DNA of 64,000 nt from Salinimonas lutimaris (lineage in GTDB: Bacteria > Pseudomonadota > Gammaproteobacteria > Enterobacterales > Alteromonadaceae), in the NCBI RefSeq assembly GCF_005222225.1, contig NZ_CP036536.1, positions 3,434,001-3,498,000 of the forward strand. Direction: 5' to 3'. A model generated the notes under the pieces. It worked only from the letters and a program-made list of their open reading frames with translations. It did not search any database and was not told the DNA's origin. Shown piece by piece: positions 46,747-56,829 of the stretch (positions are counted from its first letter, which is position 1; each line of letters begins with the position of its first letter). The position numbers were made by a program, and so were the translations under genes.

Positions 46747-47838
46747 CTATTGTACCTGAGTCCACCAACGGGTTGTTCTGGCCGGGGCATCGAGCGACAT
46801 AATCTGGCCAAAACGCGGGGTGAGCAGCGTAACCTGCTGCTGTTCAGCTCGCTGGCTAATCTTGTTAAGCGGTGCATCCCAGTCGTGAAATGCTAAGTCA
46901 AAGGTACTGTTATGAATGGGCACCAGGTAACGTCCCTGTAAATCTTTAAACGCCTGCACGCTTTGCGCCGGAAACATATGCACTTCTGGCCAGCTGGTGC
47001 TGTAGGCGCCATTTTCCATAAATACCAGGTCAAAAGGTCCGTACTGCTGACCAATCTGCTTAAAGCCGTCAAAGTAACCTGAATCGCCACTGAAAAATAC
47101 CCGTTTGCCCTGTACTTCGATACTCCAGGAGCCCCACAGGGTCTGATTGCGATCGGTTAAGCCCCGGCCGGAAAAATGATGCGACGGGGTCAGCGTCACC
47201 TTGCCATGAGTGACAGCCCGACTGTCGTGCCAGTCGAGCTCTTCCACTTTTGCCGGATTAATGCCCCATTGAGTCAACTGCGCAGCCACGCCCAACGGTA
47301 CATAAAAATGTTTTGTCTTGTCCTGCAAGGCAATAATGCTGTCTTTATCCAGATGATCATAATGATTATGCGACAGCAGTACACGGTCAATCGGCGGTAA
47401 CTGGGCAATCGTCATGGCCGGCGCCGCAAAGCGCTTTGGCCCCATAAATGAAAAAGGCGACGCACGCTGGCCAAACATAGGGTCGGTCAGCCAGTACTCA
47501 CCAAATACTTTAAGCAGGATAGTGGAGTGACCCAGCTTTACAAAGTGAATAGTGTCTGGGCTCAATGCTTCAAGCTGCGCCGTGGTGATGCTATCAACAG
47601 GCAACGGACCGGCGGGCACCGGAGCCAGGCGCTCTTCAGTTATACTGCGCTTTAAAATAGTGATAAACGTGCCGATACCACCATCCACAATGGGCGTGGG
47701 ATTCACAAATTTATTATTCTGATACTGCGGCGAGCTTGCGGTGTTATCCGGTATCACCACCAGTGCCCGGTTTACCCCGTAAACCACTCCAGCGAGCAAA
47801 ATAATCAGCCCGACAATCACGCCTGCAACCCACTTCAT
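46747..47838 (-). CDS. MBL-fold hydrolase, NAPE-PLD/UlaG-like, membrane-anchored
   Basis: 363 residues. An N-terminal hydrophobic helix (WVAGVIVGLIILLAGVVYGV) probably anchors it facing the periplasm. The metallo-beta-lactamase core has SHNHYDHLD (His157, His159, Asp161, His162), HHFSGRGLTD and SGDSGYFDGF, the pattern of the N-acyl-phosphatidylethanolamine phospholipase D-like group. A phospholipid or phosphodiester substrate is possible but not shown. Confidence 0.87.
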   Translation of the reverse strand: MKWVAGVIVGLIILLAGVVYGVNRALVVIPDNTASSPQYQNNKFVNPTPIVDGGIGTFITILKRSITEERLAPVPAGPLPVDSITTAQLEALSPDTIHFVKLGHSTILLKVFGEYWLTDPMFGQRASPFSFMGPKRFAAPAMTIAQLPPIDRVLLSHNHYDHLDKDSIIALQDKTKHFYVPLGVAAQLTQWGINPAKVEELDWHDSRAVTHGKVTLTPSHHFSGRGLTDRNQTLWGSWSIEVQGKRVFFSGDSGYFDGFKQIGQQYGPFDLVFMENGAYSTSWPEVHMFPAQSVQAFKDLQGRYLVPIHNSTFDLAFHDWDAPLNKISQRAEQQQVTLLTPRFGQIMSLDAPARTTRWWTQVQ

Positions 47839-47849
47839 ACACCACCCTT

Positions 47850-47880
47850 AAAAACAAAAACGGGAGCCTGTGCCCCCGTT
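47850..47880 (-). terminator. Rho-independent terminator after the 47903-48760 gene
   Basis: Read on the minus strand, AACGGGGGC-ACAG-GCTCCCGTT is followed by TTTGTTTTT, 22 bases after the MBL gene stop. One stem mismatch. Confidence 0.75.
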
Positions 47881-47902
47881 CAATATATCGTTTACTACCA
47901 CA

Positions 47903-48760
47903 CTACCCGTTATACAGGGTGTTTATCCATTTTTCTTCATTAATGAAAGACCAGCTCCAGGATTTCCATTTCTCCGGCAGGCCGGCTTTTACGATATCCT
48001 CAGCGCTTTTCCCGTCAGCTTTATGTTTATCCACAAAGGCTTTGGTTTCTTCAATCATAGCCAGAAAGCCTTCATACTGGGTTTTGTCACTCAGTGGCCC
48101 GTGCCCAGGTACAATGATTGTCTTGGCATTCACTTTACCCAGCAGGGTTTTAACCGATTTGATATACCCATCAACTGAACCACCGGATTTAAGGTCAATA
48201 AACGGAAAACGCTCGTTAAAGAACAGATCCCCGGTGTGCAGCACATTGGGCTGTTCAAACCACACCACCGCATCGCCATCCGTATGGCCATTAGGCAGAT
48301 GGAAAATATGCAGGGTTTCGTCATTGAAGTGCATGGTAATACCATTAGCGAAGGTAATCACCGGCAGTGCGGCATCGCGCACTTTACTGTCTGATGCCAG
48401 CCTTACCCGCACATTGTCGTGGGCCAGTATAGTGCTGTCGCTGTGTTCATGAAACCAGGCGTTGGCCCCGGTGTGATCGCCATGAAAATGGGTATTGATG
48501 ATAAATTTTGGTTTTTCTTGCCCCAGCGAGCCCAGCGCAGCAGAGATCTTTTCCGCCAGTGGCTCAAATTCATCATCAATAATTAAAATTCCGTCGGACC
48601 CGGCCGATACCCCTATATTGCCGCCCGCCCCCTGAAGCATATGCACAGCACCACGCAGCGGTGTATCTTTTATCTCGACATCGGCAAAGTCATTTTGTGC
48701 CTGCCCTGGCCCGGCCGCAGCGGCCAGCGCCACCAGTGCGCCATAAAGTATTTTTTTCAT
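47903..48760 (-). CDS. Periplasmic MBL-fold metallo-hydrolase
   Basis: 285 residues with a signal peptide (cleavage near GQA-QN). The zinc motif is THFHGDHTGAN (His91, His93, Asp95, His96), followed by LPNGHTDGDAV and VPGHGPLSD. This resembles class B beta-lactamase-like and quinoprotein-relay hydrolases; it should not be called a beta-lactamase on this evidence. Monocistronic, with its own terminator. Confidence 0.87.
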   Translation of the reverse strand: MKKILYGALVALAAAAGPGQAQNDFADVEIKDTPLRGAVHMLQGAGGNIGVSAGSDGILIIDDEFEPLAEKISAALGSLGQEKPKFIINTHFHGDHTGANAWFHEHSDSTILAHDNVRVRLASDSKVRDAALPVITFANGITMHFNDETLHIFHLPNGHTDGDAVVWFEQPNVLHTGDLFFNERFPFIDLKSGGSVDGYIKSVKTLLGKVNAKTIIVPGHGPLSDKTQYEGFLAMIEETKAFVDKHKADGKSAEDIVKAGLPEKWKSWSWSFINEEKWINTLYNG

Positions 48761-48826
48761 TGGAGTTCCTGTTTTATTGTTATTCCGACAACTCCATTAT
48801 GAGATTATTTTTTAAACAGATCACTT

Positions 48827-49072
48827 TTAACGGATGAGTCCCGCTCCCTCAGGCAGCGGATCTGTATAGCGAAAACGCGGCAGCGTCTGACCGTCTTTCT
48901 CTACGGTTTCAGTAAACATCGCCAGGGGCCTGACCCAAAGCGCCTGTTCCCCATAGCAGGGGCGGTAGACCACCAGTGCGGTTTCTTCTTCACTGTGTGT
49001 CGCCACTTCGTAAACCTCGTACATCGCACCTTTGTAGTGTTCGTACAGACCAGGCTTGATAGATACTGTCAT
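48827..49072 (-). CDS. DUF1653 protein coupled to dinB
   Basis: 81 residues, all DUF1653: KPGLYEHYKGAMYEVYEVATHSE, LVVYRPCYGEQALWVRPLAMF and RFRYTDPL. The start overlaps the dinB stop by four bases (ATGA), so it is translated with the polymerase. The family is small, probably SH3-like and of unknown function. Sharing a LexA-controlled transcript suggests a damage-response role (inference). Confidence 0.88.
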   Translation of the reverse strand: MTVSIKPGLYEHYKGAMYEVYEVATHSEEETALVVYRPCYGEQALWVRPLAMFTETVEKDGQTLPRFRYTDPLPEGAGLIR

Positions 49073-50148
49073 GGATCCTCCAATGGTAGGGTAAGTTGTT
49101 GTACCGGCGTTGGCTCGGCCAGGCCGATATGCAAACCAATTAATCTGACGCCCCGGTTATTGCCGCGTTGCCAGGCTTCTTCCAGTAACTGGGCAAAATA
49201 GTGTTCGTCGAGTTTATGATGCCGGTGCTCAACCGTGGTTAACTGAAAGTCGCTGAATTTAAGTTTTACCCCCTGAGTACGGATGCGCAGAGCTTTACCT
49301 TTAGTGTGCTTTTGCTCATGATTGCTGATCCGCTCCCGCAACTTTTCCATCAGGGTGGGCAAAAATTCCCGGCATTCGTCCAGGGTGAGAATATCTTGCG
49401 ATAATGTTCGTTCTACGCCGATGGATTTACGTTCCCGGGAGACATTAACCGGTCGTTCATCCACACCGTGGGCCCGATCCCACAGCACACTGCCAAATTT
49501 TCCCAGCTCTTTTTGCAGCCGCTCAAACGGATACTGACGCACATCCTCACAGGTTGCCAGACCCATACGCTGCAGCTTTTGCATGGTGACCTTGCCTACG
49601 CCGGGGATTTTACCCAGCGTCATTGACCGGACAAACTCGTCCTGCTTATCCGGTGTGACTACACAGATCCCGTCGGGTTTGTTTTCATCACTGGCCACTT
49701 TGGCCACAAATTTACATGAGGCAACCCCGGCCGACGCGGTCAGCCCCAATTCCTGTTTAATACGGCGACGGATATCTTCTGCTATCAATGTCGCACTGCC
49801 ACCAAACTGATTGGAGCCGGACACATCCAGGTACGCTTCATCCAGTGATAAGGGCTCTATCAGGTCGGTATAATCATTGAATATTTCCCGAATCTTGTGC
49901 GACTCTCGGGTATACACATCCATGCGCCCTTTCACCAGCACCAGATCCGGACACAGGCGCATGGCATAAGCGGTAGCCATCGCCGAACGTACACCATATT
50001 TACGGGCAGGATAATTACAGGTTGAGATCACCCCACGTTGTTTGGAACTCCCACCAATCGCCAGCGGTACGTGAGTCAGCGCAGGGTTATCCCGCATCTC
50101 CACGGCGGCGTAGAAGCAGTCCATATCAACATGAATGATTTTGCGCAC
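49069..50148 (-). CDS. dinB: DNA polymerase IV (DinB, Y-family)
   Basis: 359 residues from a GTG at 50148, which aligns with the E. coli N-terminus (RKIIHVDMDCF) and has GAGG six bases upstream; the longer TTG start at 50163 has no ribosome site and touches the LexA box. Catalytic acids are Asp8 (HVDMDCF) and the SLDEAYLDV pair near 100; GVISTCNYPARKYGVRSAM, the SAGVASCKFVAKVASD palm block, the GIPGVGK-like HhH (KIPGVGKV) and the little-finger domain are complete. Translesion synthesis, prone to frameshifts. It ends in LTLPLEDP, where a beta-clamp-binding QLTLPL motif is visible. Confidence 0.96.
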   Translation of the reverse strand: MRKIIHVDMDCFYAAVEMRDNPALTHVPLAIGGSSKQRGVISTCNYPARKYGVRSAMATAYAMRLCPDLVLVKGRMDVYTRESHKIREIFNDYTDLIEPLSLDEAYLDVSGSNQFGGSATLIAEDIRRRIKQELGLTASAGVASCKFVAKVASDENKPDGICVVTPDKQDEFVRSMTLGKIPGVGKVTMQKLQRMGLATCEDVRQYPFERLQKELGKFGSVLWDRAHGVDERPVNVSRERKSIGVERTLSQDILTLDECREFLPTLMEKLRERISNHEQKHTKGKALRIRTQGVKLKFSDFQLTTVEHRHHKLDEHYFAQLLEEAWQRGNNRGVRLIGLHIGLAEPTPVQQLTLPLEDP

Positions 50149-50163
50149 CAGCGGCCTCGTCAA

Positions 50164-50179
50164 CTGTATACATGGACAG
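50164..50179 (-). promoter_or_regulatory. LexA (SOS) box of dinB
   Basis: CTG-N10-CAG, reading CTGTCCATGTATACAG on the coding strand, with a flanking A and T that extend the palindrome. It lies 15 bases before the GTG start codon of dinB and matches the gammaproteobacterial LexA consensus (TACTG-(TA)5-CAGTA) in both half-sites. Confidence 0.85.
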
Positions 50180-50238
50180 TATTTTACCGGCTCAGACGCA
50201 GATTAACAGCAAATAGCAGCAGATTTTTATTAAGAGTA

Positions 50239-50263
50239 CTGTCAGCAGATGCGCTGCTGACAG
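50239..50263. other. Perfect 10-bp inverted repeat between the GAF gene and dinB
   Basis: CTGTCAGCAG-N5-CTGCTGACAG. On the minus strand it lies about 30 bases after the GAF-gene stop and could serve as its terminator, but only TACTCTTAATAAAAA follows, with no real T-tract. Role uncertain. Confidence 0.45.
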
Positions 50264-50292
50264 CATACATACAGCCTGCGAGTCGGTGAGAA

Positions 50293-50796
50293 CTAACCGC
50301 GGCCGAATTCAGGGGATAGCGCCAGTTCGTGTTCAACCAGACGGGCGTATTGTTTAATACGGGTTATATCCGCCGTGGTGTAATCACGGGGCTCGTCATG
50401 CAGCAAACAGAATGTCCCCAGTTCGTAGCCATCCGGGGAATACAAAATGACGCCGGCATATGAGCGAATAAACGGCGGGCCTTTGACCAGCTTATTATTT
50501 TTAAACCTAAAATCCCTATGGGCATCCGGCACAATCAAATATTCTTCTTCGGCAATAGCATAAGTGCAAAAAGAAATGTTGCGCGGGGTTTCCTGTTTGT
50601 CCATACCCTGCTTTGATTTAAACCACTGCCGATCTTCGCCGACCAGACTGATCAGCACTGTTTTACAGTTGAATTCCTGCTGCGCCCGGCGAGTAATTTC
50701 ATCAAAGCGCTGTTCTGGCGGGGTATCCAGTATTTTCAGTTCATGTAAAGCCTGTAGGCGTGCAGCTTCATTAGGCATCTCAGGTATTCTCGTCAT
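50293..50796 (-). CDS. Stand-alone GAF-domain protein
   Basis: 167 residues, almost entirely one GAF domain of the type seen at the N-terminus of many sensor kinases and cyclases: LQALHELKILDTPPEQRFDEITRRA, LISLVGEDRQWFKS, NISFCTYAI, YAGVILYSPDGYELGTFCLLH (blocks shortened). No output domain follows. It probably binds a small molecule and acts by protein contact; ligand unknown. Confidence 0.88.
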   Translation of the reverse strand: MTRIPEMPNEAARLQALHELKILDTPPEQRFDEITRRAQQEFNCKTVLISLVGEDRQWFKSKQGMDKQETPRNISFCTYAIAEEEYLIVPDAHRDFRFKNNKLVKGPPFIRSYAGVILYSPDGYELGTFCLLHDEPRDYTTADITRIKQYARLVEHELALSPEFGRG

Positions 50797-50991
50797 AATT
50801 TAAACCGTATCCATGACTAACCAATTGATATCATTGCTGGTTGTTTTACCAAGTAAACCAGTCAATATTGCAGGGATTTTACGCCGGAGCGGCCCCGAAG
50901 CGGAACTGTTTTTTACCAAAAATACAAAAAAATAAGCGAAATAGACAGTTGTCTATTTTATATAAAATTATAATTGATAAGGACAAACAAA

Positions 50992-51018
50992 AACGAAGCC
51001 CTGAGGCTCCGCTTTATT
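50992..51018 (-). terminator. Terminator at the end of the nqr operon
   Basis: On the minus strand AAGCGGAGCC-TCA-GGGCTTCGTTTTTG forms a 9-10 bp stem when G-U pairs are allowed, followed by a T run. It starts three bases after the nqrM stop and closes the nqrABCDEF-apbE-nqrM unit. Confidence 0.7.
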
Positions 51019-51020
51019 AT

Positions 51021-51254
51021 TCAGAGAATCTGGTTCTCTTTCCACTCAGCAAGCTTACGCTCGCGAGCGGCTTCTTTATCCTGTCGCTGCTTCTTGCGGT
51101 CGCAAGGTTCAGGACAGTCACAGGCTTTTTCAATGCCCAGCGCACCAAGACCGCCGCAACTGCCGGAGATCGTTTTACGCTGTACCATGTATCCCACAGC
51201 CATGGCTAACACCATCGCCAGGAAAAACACAAAAGCCAATATAAAGGTACTCAT
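51021..51254 (-). CDS. nqrM: (Na+)-NQR maturation protein NqrM
   Basis: 77 residues. One membrane helix (about 4-24) is followed by a cysteine cluster (SGSCGG, KACDCPEPCDRKK), the four Cys expected in NqrM (formerly DUF539). In Vibrio NqrM is required for assembling Na+-NQR, probably by delivering iron to the Cys4 site between NqrD and NqrE. It follows apbE by 12 bases, the usual place. Confidence 0.95.
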   Translation of the reverse strand: MSTFILAFVFFLAMVLAMAVGYMVQRKTISGSCGGLGALGIEKACDCPEPCDRKKQRQDKEAARERKLAEWKENQIL

Positions 51255-51266
51255 ATTACCACCTGG

Positions 51267-52295
51267 TTAGTTTCGAATATCGACGGTTTCATCAAAGGCC
51301 GGTGACGTATATTCCTCAAACTCACCGTCATGATGACGAATTAATAACACCGCTAAATCTTCTTTTTCTGCCAACTTAATAGCAGCATCCCATCCCATAA
51401 CAATTAGCGCCGTGGCCATGCCATCAGCAGTCATGGAGGATGGATCTACGACGGTGACCGCCACCAGCTTATGCTGAATGGGCTTACCTGTGCGTGGGTC
51501 TATCAAATGAGAATACCGCACACCGTCTTCTTCATAATAATTACGGTAATCACCGGATGTTGCCACCGCATTGGTGCCGACCGACAGAATTTTTTGTACA
51601 GCCCGCTCAGAGGACACCGGCTTTTCAATGGCAATCAGCCATGGAGTCCCATCGCCTCGCTGACCTTTCACCCGCATTTCACCGCCAATCTCTACCAGAT
51701 AGTCATGAATATCGTGCTTTTCAAGTATTCCTGCTACCTGATCAACGCCGTAGCCTTTGGCGATGGTGGACAAATCCACATATAACATGGGATGCGTCTT
51801 CTGCAGCCCCTGGTCAGTCAGGGACAGCTTGTCCAGACCCACATAGTCGCGCACATCGGCTATCTCACTATCAGTAGGAATCACCTCAGGACGCTTATTC
51901 GGACCAAAGCCCCATAAGTTTACCAGAGGACCCACCGTGATATCCAAAACCCCATCGCTTAACTTACCTAAGCGTAAGGCTTCTTTGACAACTTTTGTTG
52001 TCTCGGGCGACAGCTTCACCGGGTCAGTGAAACGATTCTGATTAAATCGGGAGAGTTCTGACTCTGGATCATAGGTGCTCATCAACTTGTTAATATGCAC
52101 CAGGTCTGCATCAATCTCCTGCTGCAGCCCGTTAATTTTGCCTTCTTTTCCCACCACATATTTTACATTATAAGTGGTTCCCATGGTTTCACCATGTAAA
52201 TGAACTACAGGCTCTTTGTCACCACTACATGCGGTAAGCCAGCAAAGTGTAAACAGTGCAAATAACACTGTACGTGTTTGTGTAATCACGCGCAC
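51267..52295 (-). CDS. apbE: FAD:protein FMN transferase ApbE (lipoprotein)
   Basis: 342 residues with a lipoprotein signal (LCWLTAC-SG, Cys near residue 23). ApbE attaches FMN covalently to threonine in SGAT-type motifs of NqrB and NqrC. Family features: GETMGTTYNVKY, YDPESELSRFN, VDLSTIAKGYGVDQ, LVEIGGEMRVKGQ, and the C-terminal MTADGMATAL with the catalytic Asp/Thr region. It is 63 bases downstream of nqrF in the same unit. Confidence 0.95.
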   Translation of the reverse strand: MRVITQTRTVLFALFTLCWLTACSGDKEPVVHLHGETMGTTYNVKYVVGKEGKINGLQQEIDADLVHINKLMSTYDPESELSRFNQNRFTDPVKLSPETTKVVKEALRLGKLSDGVLDITVGPLVNLWGFGPNKRPEVIPTDSEIADVRDYVGLDKLSLTDQGLQKTHPMLYVDLSTIAKGYGVDQVAGILEKHDIHDYLVEIGGEMRVKGQRGDGTPWLIAIEKPVSSERAVQKILSVGTNAVATSGDYRNYYEEDGVRYSHLIDPRTGKPIQHKLVAVTVVDPSSMTADGMATALIVMGWDAAIKLAEKEDLAVLLIRHHDGEFEEYTSPAFDETVDIRN

Positions 52296-52358
52296 TCCTG
52301 TCAGACAATCAAAAAAAGGGGCGTGAACGCCCCTTTCGTATTTTACTTTATCTGGTGG

Positions 52359-53588
52359 TTAGCCACCAAAGTCATCCAGCATGATGTTTTCGTCTTCTAC
52401 ACCCAGGTCTTTAAGCATGTTAATGACCGCGGCGTTCATCATAGGAGGACCGCACATGTAGAACTCACAATCTTCCGGTGCAGGGTGGTCTTTCAGGTAA
52501 TTCTCCAGCAGAACCTGGTGAATGAATCCTGTGTAACCTTCCCAGTTGTCTTCTGGCTGAGGATCAGACAGAGCAACATGCCACTGGAAGTTATCATTTT
52601 CTGCAGCCAGTTCATCAAAATCTTCGGTGTAGAACATTTCGCGTAATGAACGGGCACCGTACCAGAAGCTGATCTTGCGATCAGTGTTCAGTCGACGCAG
52701 CTGGTCAAAGATGTGTGAACGCATTGGCGCCATACCAGCACCACCACCTACAAACACCATTTCGTTGTCAGTTTCTTTCGCAAAGAACTCACCGAACGGG
52801 CCAGAGATAGTGGCTTTATCACCTTCTTTCAGGCTCCAGATGTACGATGACATCCTACCGGCAGGCAGGCTCAGATTATTAGGCGGCGGCGTAGCAATAC
52901 GCACGTTCAGCATAATAATGCCTTCTTCTTCCGGGTAGTTAGCCATGGAATAAGCACGGATCGTTTCTTCATCTACTTTAGATTCGATATCAAAGAAGCC
53001 GAAACGTTCCCAGTCACCGTGATACTCTTTAGGAATATCGTAGTCTTTGTACTTAACATGGTGAGCAGGCGCTTCAATCTGAATATAACCACCGGCACGG
53101 AACGGAACGCTCTCGCCATTTGGAATCTTCAGTTTCAGTTCTTTGATAAAGGTTGCCTGGTTATTATTTGAAATAACCTCACAATCCCATTTCTTGATAC
53201 CGAATACTTCTTCAGGCAGTTCGATATCCATATCCTGCTTAACCGCTACCTGACAAGACAGACGGCAGCCTTCGCGGGCTTCACGCTTAGTGATGTGGTC
53301 CAGCTCAGTTGGCAGAATTTCACCACCACCTTCGTTGATATCCACACGACACTGACCACAAGAGCCACCACCACCACAAGCAGAAGATACAAAGATACCT
53401 GCATCTGCCAATGCCCCCAGAAGCTTGCCACCCGGCTGAGTGGTAATAGCTTTGTCAGGGTCGTTATTGATTGTAATGGTTACATCACCTGTTGGTACCA
53501 GTTTAGACTTGGCAAACATGATGATGAAAACCAGGGCCAGTACGATGACAATGAACATGCCAACGCCCAGGAAAATTTCTACGTTCAT
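52359..53588 (-). CDS. nqrF: Na+-NQR subunit F (NADH entry, FAD and 2Fe-2S)
   Basis: 409 residues. One N-terminal helix anchors the subunit. The 2Fe-2S ferredoxin domain has Cys71, Cys77, Cys80 ([10 protein letters not shown]) and Cys112; the FAD domain shows RAYSMANYP, and the NADH domain [15 protein letters not shown] with a C-terminal aromatic-poor tail. NADH electrons enter the Na+ pump here. Confidence 0.98.
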   Translation of the reverse strand: MNVEIFLGVGMFIVIVLALVFIIMFAKSKLVPTGDVTITINNDPDKAITTQPGGKLLGALADAGIFVSSACGGGGSCGQCRVDINEGGGEILPTELDHITKREAREGCRLSCQVAVKQDMDIELPEEVFGIKKWDCEVISNNNQATFIKELKLKIPNGESVPFRAGGYIQIEAPAHHVKYKDYDIPKEYHGDWERFGFFDIESKVDEETIRAYSMANYPEEEGIIMLNVRIATPPPNNLSLPAGRMSSYIWSLKEGDKATISGPFGEFFAKETDNEMVFVGGGAGMAPMRSHIFDQLRRLNTDRKISFWYGARSLREMFYTEDFDELAAENDNFQWHVALSDPQPEDNWEGYTGFIHQVLLENYLKDHPAPEDCEFYMCGPPMMNAAVINMLKDLGVEDENIMLDDFGG

Positions 53589-53609
53589 CTTAAATGCTCC
53601 TAAGGCCAG

Positions 53610-54218
53610 TTACAGCGCAATACCAGTGAATGACTGGAAGCCTAATGCCATCAGACCAGCAATCATAAATACTGAACCAAGACCGCGTACACCATCAGGC
53701 ATATCTGCATATTTTAGCTTCTCGCGAACCGCAGCTAAAAGTACGATAGCCAGCGCCCAGCCGATACCGGAACCTACACCGTAAACAATACTTTCCGTGA
53801 AGTTATACTCACGCTGTACCGCAAACGCCACACCACCAAAGATGGCACAGTTAACCGTGATCAGAGGCAGGAAGATACCCAGTGCGTTGTAAAGCGCAGG
53901 GAAGAACTTATCCAGACTCATTTCCAGAATCTGTACCAGTGCAGCAATAACACCGATAAAGGTCAGGAAGTTCAGGAAGCTCAGGTCAGCATCAGGAAAA
54001 CCAGCCCATGCCAGTGCACCTGGTGCCAGAACATTGACGTAAATCAGCTGGTTTACCGGTACTGAGATACCCAATACAACGACTACCGCTGCACCCAGGC
54101 CCATCGCTGTTTTGATTTTTTTCGAAACAGCCAGAAACGTACACATCCCCAGGAACAAGGACAGCGCCATGTTCTCGATAAAAATTGAGCGAACAAATAA
54201 TGAAATATAATGTTCCAC
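53610..54218 (-). CDS. nqrE: Na+-NQR subunit E
   Basis: 202 residues, six predicted helices, starting [20 protein letters not shown]. Integral inner-membrane subunit related to RnfA; with NqrD it holds an iron centre through conserved cysteines ([14 protein letters not shown]). Gap to nqrD three bases, to nqrF 21 bases. Confidence 0.97.
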   Translation of the reverse strand: MEHYISLFVRSIFIENMALSLFLGMCTFLAVSKKIKTAMGLGAAVVVVLGISVPVNQLIYVNVLAPGALAWAGFPDADLSFLNFLTFIGVIAALVQILEMSLDKFFPALYNALGIFLPLITVNCAIFGGVAFAVQREYNFTESIVYGVGSGIGWALAIVLLAAVREKLKYADMPDGVRGLGSVFMIAGLMALGFQSFTGIAL

Positions 54219-54221
54219 GTA

Positions 54222-54854
54222 TTACTCCTTGGGCTCTACTTGCTCTGGGCGCAGTGTACGGATAATCCATACCATACCGCCAATCAGGAAGAATGAGCTA
54301 AACGGAAGGATCAGCAGACCATTACCCTGGTACCAACCACCGTTTTGCACAACTGGCAGAATCTCGAAACCAAGAATGGTACCGAAGCCAAACAATTCTT
54401 TAATCGTACCGATACAAATCAGGATGAAAGAGTAGCCCAGACCGTTCCCAATACCGTCAAGAAAGCTCAGCAGAGGCGGCGACTTCATGGCATACGCTTC
54501 GGCCCGGCCCATTACGATACAGTTGGTAATGATCAGGCCCACGAACACCGAAAGCTGCTTCGACACCTCATAGGTATAAGCCCGTAGAATCTGATCCACA
54601 ACGATTACCAGCGACGCGATAATGGTCATCTGAATAATGATCCGTACGCTTGATGGAATCTGGTTACGGATTAGAGAAATAAACAGGTTAGAGAACGCTA
54701 CTACACTTGTCAGTGCCAGCGACATAACCAGTGCTGTTTCCAGCTTTGTTGTAATTGCCAGTGCAGAACAAATACCCAGTACCTGAAGGGCAATCGGGTT
54801 GTTGTCCATAATCGGTCCAAAGAGGACCTTTTTCATTTCTTTAGTATCTGCCAC
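54222..54854 (-). CDS. nqrD: Na+-NQR subunit D
   Basis: 210 residues, six helices, related to Rnf[27 protein letters not shown] at the N-terminus (shown in part) and [16 protein letters not shown] carry the two conserved Cys-containing half-helices that pair with NqrE around the membrane iron site. Confidence 0.97.
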   Translation of the reverse strand: MADTKEMKKVLFGPIMDNNPIALQVLGICSALAITTKLETALVMSLALTSVVAFSNLFISLIRNQIPSSVRIIIQMTIIASLVIVVDQILRAYTYEVSKQLSVFVGLIITNCIVMGRAEAYAMKSPPLLSFLDGIGNGLGYSFILICIGTIKELFGFGTILGFEILPVVQNGGWYQGNGLLILPFSSFFLIGGMVWIIRTLRPEQVEPKE

Positions 54855-54866
54855 GATAATACCCCT

Positions 54867-55631
54867 TTATGAGCGCCAGGCCTGGTTTTTCAGGAACGGA
54901 CCAAAGCCCTGTTCGCCTGCCCAGTATTGAATCGTGTTCTGAACACCATTACTGGTCAGGGTTGCACCTGATAATGCATCAATCTGATAAGGACTGTCCG
55001 GGTTAGCATTCTTAGTTACATTGATAGCCACTTCGCCATCTTTATAAAGTTTCTTGCCATCCCACTTCTCTTGCCAGCTTGGGTTTTGAACTTCGCCACC
55101 CAGTCCCGGCGTTTCAGCTTGCTGGTAGTAAATCAGTTCGCGAACTGTCTTACCATCAGCGTCAACCGCTAAGAAGCCGTACATCAGATCCCACAGACCA
55201 CTGCCGTGTACTGGCAGAATTACGCGGGTAACCGTATCGTTTTCATCTTTAACCAACCACACGCTGGCAATATTCATACGGCGCTGAAAGCCAACATTAC
55301 TGTTTTCGACTTTCTTGCTCATTTCAGATTGCTTAGCGGCTTTGTACATGTCGTAGTCTGGCGCTGGTTGTTCTGTGAACGTACCCGTGTCCAGATCAAC
55401 ATAACGGCGTTCTACTTTTTCTTCGTAGACGCTACGAATCTGGTCGCTGCTCATTCCTGCTTCATACAGGCCGGCAGCAGTCAGAATGTTGCTTTGCTTG
55501 TCCAGTTCTTTATTCGTTTGCTGAATAGAGCGCAGCCCTACCGCAGCGCCCGATACAACGATGGAACAAACCAGACAAACCGCGACTACTACGCCGATTG
55601 TTTTTCCTAAAGAGTCTTTCTTAGCTGACAC
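54867..55631 (-). CDS. nqrC: Na+-NQR subunit C (covalent FMN)
   Basis: 254 residues, one N-terminal helix and a periplasmic FMN-binding domain. The FMN is attached by ApbE to Thr224 of [24 protein letters not shown] is another family block. Its start overlaps the nqrB stop by 11 bases. Confidence 0.97.
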   Translation of the reverse strand: MSAKKDSLGKTIGVVVAVCLVCSIVVSGAAVGLRSIQQTNKELDKQSNILTAAGLYEAGMSSDQIRSVYEEKVERRYVDLDTGTFTEQPAPDYDMYKAAKQSEMSKKVENSNVGFQRRMNIASVWLVKDENDTVTRVILPVHGSGLWDLMYGFLAVDADGKTVRELIYYQQAETPGLGGEVQNPSWQEKWDGKKLYKDGEVAINVTKNANPDSPYQIDALSGATLTSNGVQNTIQYWAGEQGFGPFLKNQAWRS

Positions 55632-56826
55632 GAGCTACCCTCCGCTTGATATTGCTTTGCGCGACAAAATAGTCGAACAGTGGTGCCCACAGGTTAGCAA
55701 ACAGAATTGCCAACATTACACCTTCAGGGAAGGCCGGGTTAAGCACACGAATCAATACAGTCATGAAACCAATGAAAATACCGTACGCCCATTTACCCTG
55801 GTTGGTAAATGATGCAGAAACCGGATCGGTAGCCATGAAGAACATACCAAATGCCAGACCACCGATAACAAAGTGCCAGTGTGCAGGCATAGCAAACATA
55901 GGGTTAGTGTCGCTGCCAATCATGTTAAGCAGAGTGGCAAAGAATACCGTACCGATAGCAACACCGGCAACGATGCGCCAGCTCGCAATTCGCATGTACA
56001 TGATAAACAGACCACCAAGCAGGATAGCCAGGGTTGATACTTCACCTGCTGAACCTGGGATAGCACCGAAGAAAGAATTCCACCACAAGTCCATATTGGC
56101 ATAATCCATCTGGCCTGAAGCAGCTTTGCTTAGCCACGTTGCACCAGAGTAACCATCTGCGGCAACCCAAACCTGGTCACCGGAGATTTGTGCCGGATAA
56201 GCAAAGTACAGAAACGCACGGCCGGATAGAGCCGGGTTCAGGAAGTTACGGCCTGTACCACCAAAGACTTCTTTAGCGATAACCACACCAAATGTGATAC
56301 CCAGCGCAACCTGCCATAATGGAATCGTTGCAGGCAGGGTCAGTGCAAACAGTACCGAGGTAACAAAGAAACCTTCGTTGACTTCGTGCTTACGTACTGA
56401 CGCAAACAGCACTTCCCAGAAACCACCAACAATAAAAGTAGTGGCATAAATAGGTAGCCAGAAACAGGCACCGTAGAACATCATTGTGCCCCACCCTGCA
56501 TCCGGGCCGAATTCACCGCCTAACGCTGTGAATAATGCCGCCTGCCAGGTGTCTGGTAATGTACCAGCGCCGGCTGCAATGGCATCAGAAGCCTGAAAAC
56601 CAATGTTGTACATGCCGTAGAACATAGCCGGGAATGTTGCCATCCATACCATGATCATGATGCGTTTCAGATCGATACTGTCACGCACGTGTGTGCCGGC
56701 TTTGTTTACCTTACCAGGCGTGTAGAAAATGGTCGCCGCTGCTTCGTACAACGCATACCACTTTTCGTGCTTACCACCTGGTTCAAAATCAGGTTCAATT
56801 TTTTCCAGATACGCTTTTAAACCCAT
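55621..56826 (-). CDS. nqrB: Na+-NQR subunit B (covalent FMN, riboflavin)
   Basis: 401 residues, about ten helices. The covalent FMN site is Thr230 in [31 protein letters not shown] is the family signature region. NqrB forms part of the Na+ path and quinone site. Three bases follow the nqrA stop. Confidence 0.98.
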   Translation of the reverse strand: MGLKAYLEKIEPDFEPGGKHEKWYALYEAAATIFYTPGKVNKAGTHVRDSIDLKRIMIMVWMATFPAMFYGMYNIGFQASDAIAAGAGTLPDTWQAALFTALGGEFGPDAGWGTMMFYGACFWLPIYATTFIVGGFWEVLFASVRKHEVNEGFFVTSVLFALTLPATIPLWQVALGITFGVVIAKEVFGGTGRNFLNPALSGRAFLYFAYPAQISGDQVWVAADGYSGATWLSKAASGQMDYANMDLWWNSFFGAIPGSAGEVSTLAILLGGLFIMYMRIASWRIVAGVAIGTVFFATLLNMIGSDTNPMFAMPAHWHFVIGGLAFGMFFMATDPVSASFTNQGKWAYGIFIGFMTVLIRVLNPAFPEGVMLAILFANLWAPLFDYFVAQSNIKRRVARVS

Positions 56827-56829
56827 GAC

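Noticed and set aside
47919-48452. 177-codon plus-strand open frame antisense to the MBL gene
   Set aside because: Lies wholly inside a well-supported minus-strand gene with zinc motifs; low-complexity Ser/Arg-rich product and no ribosome site.
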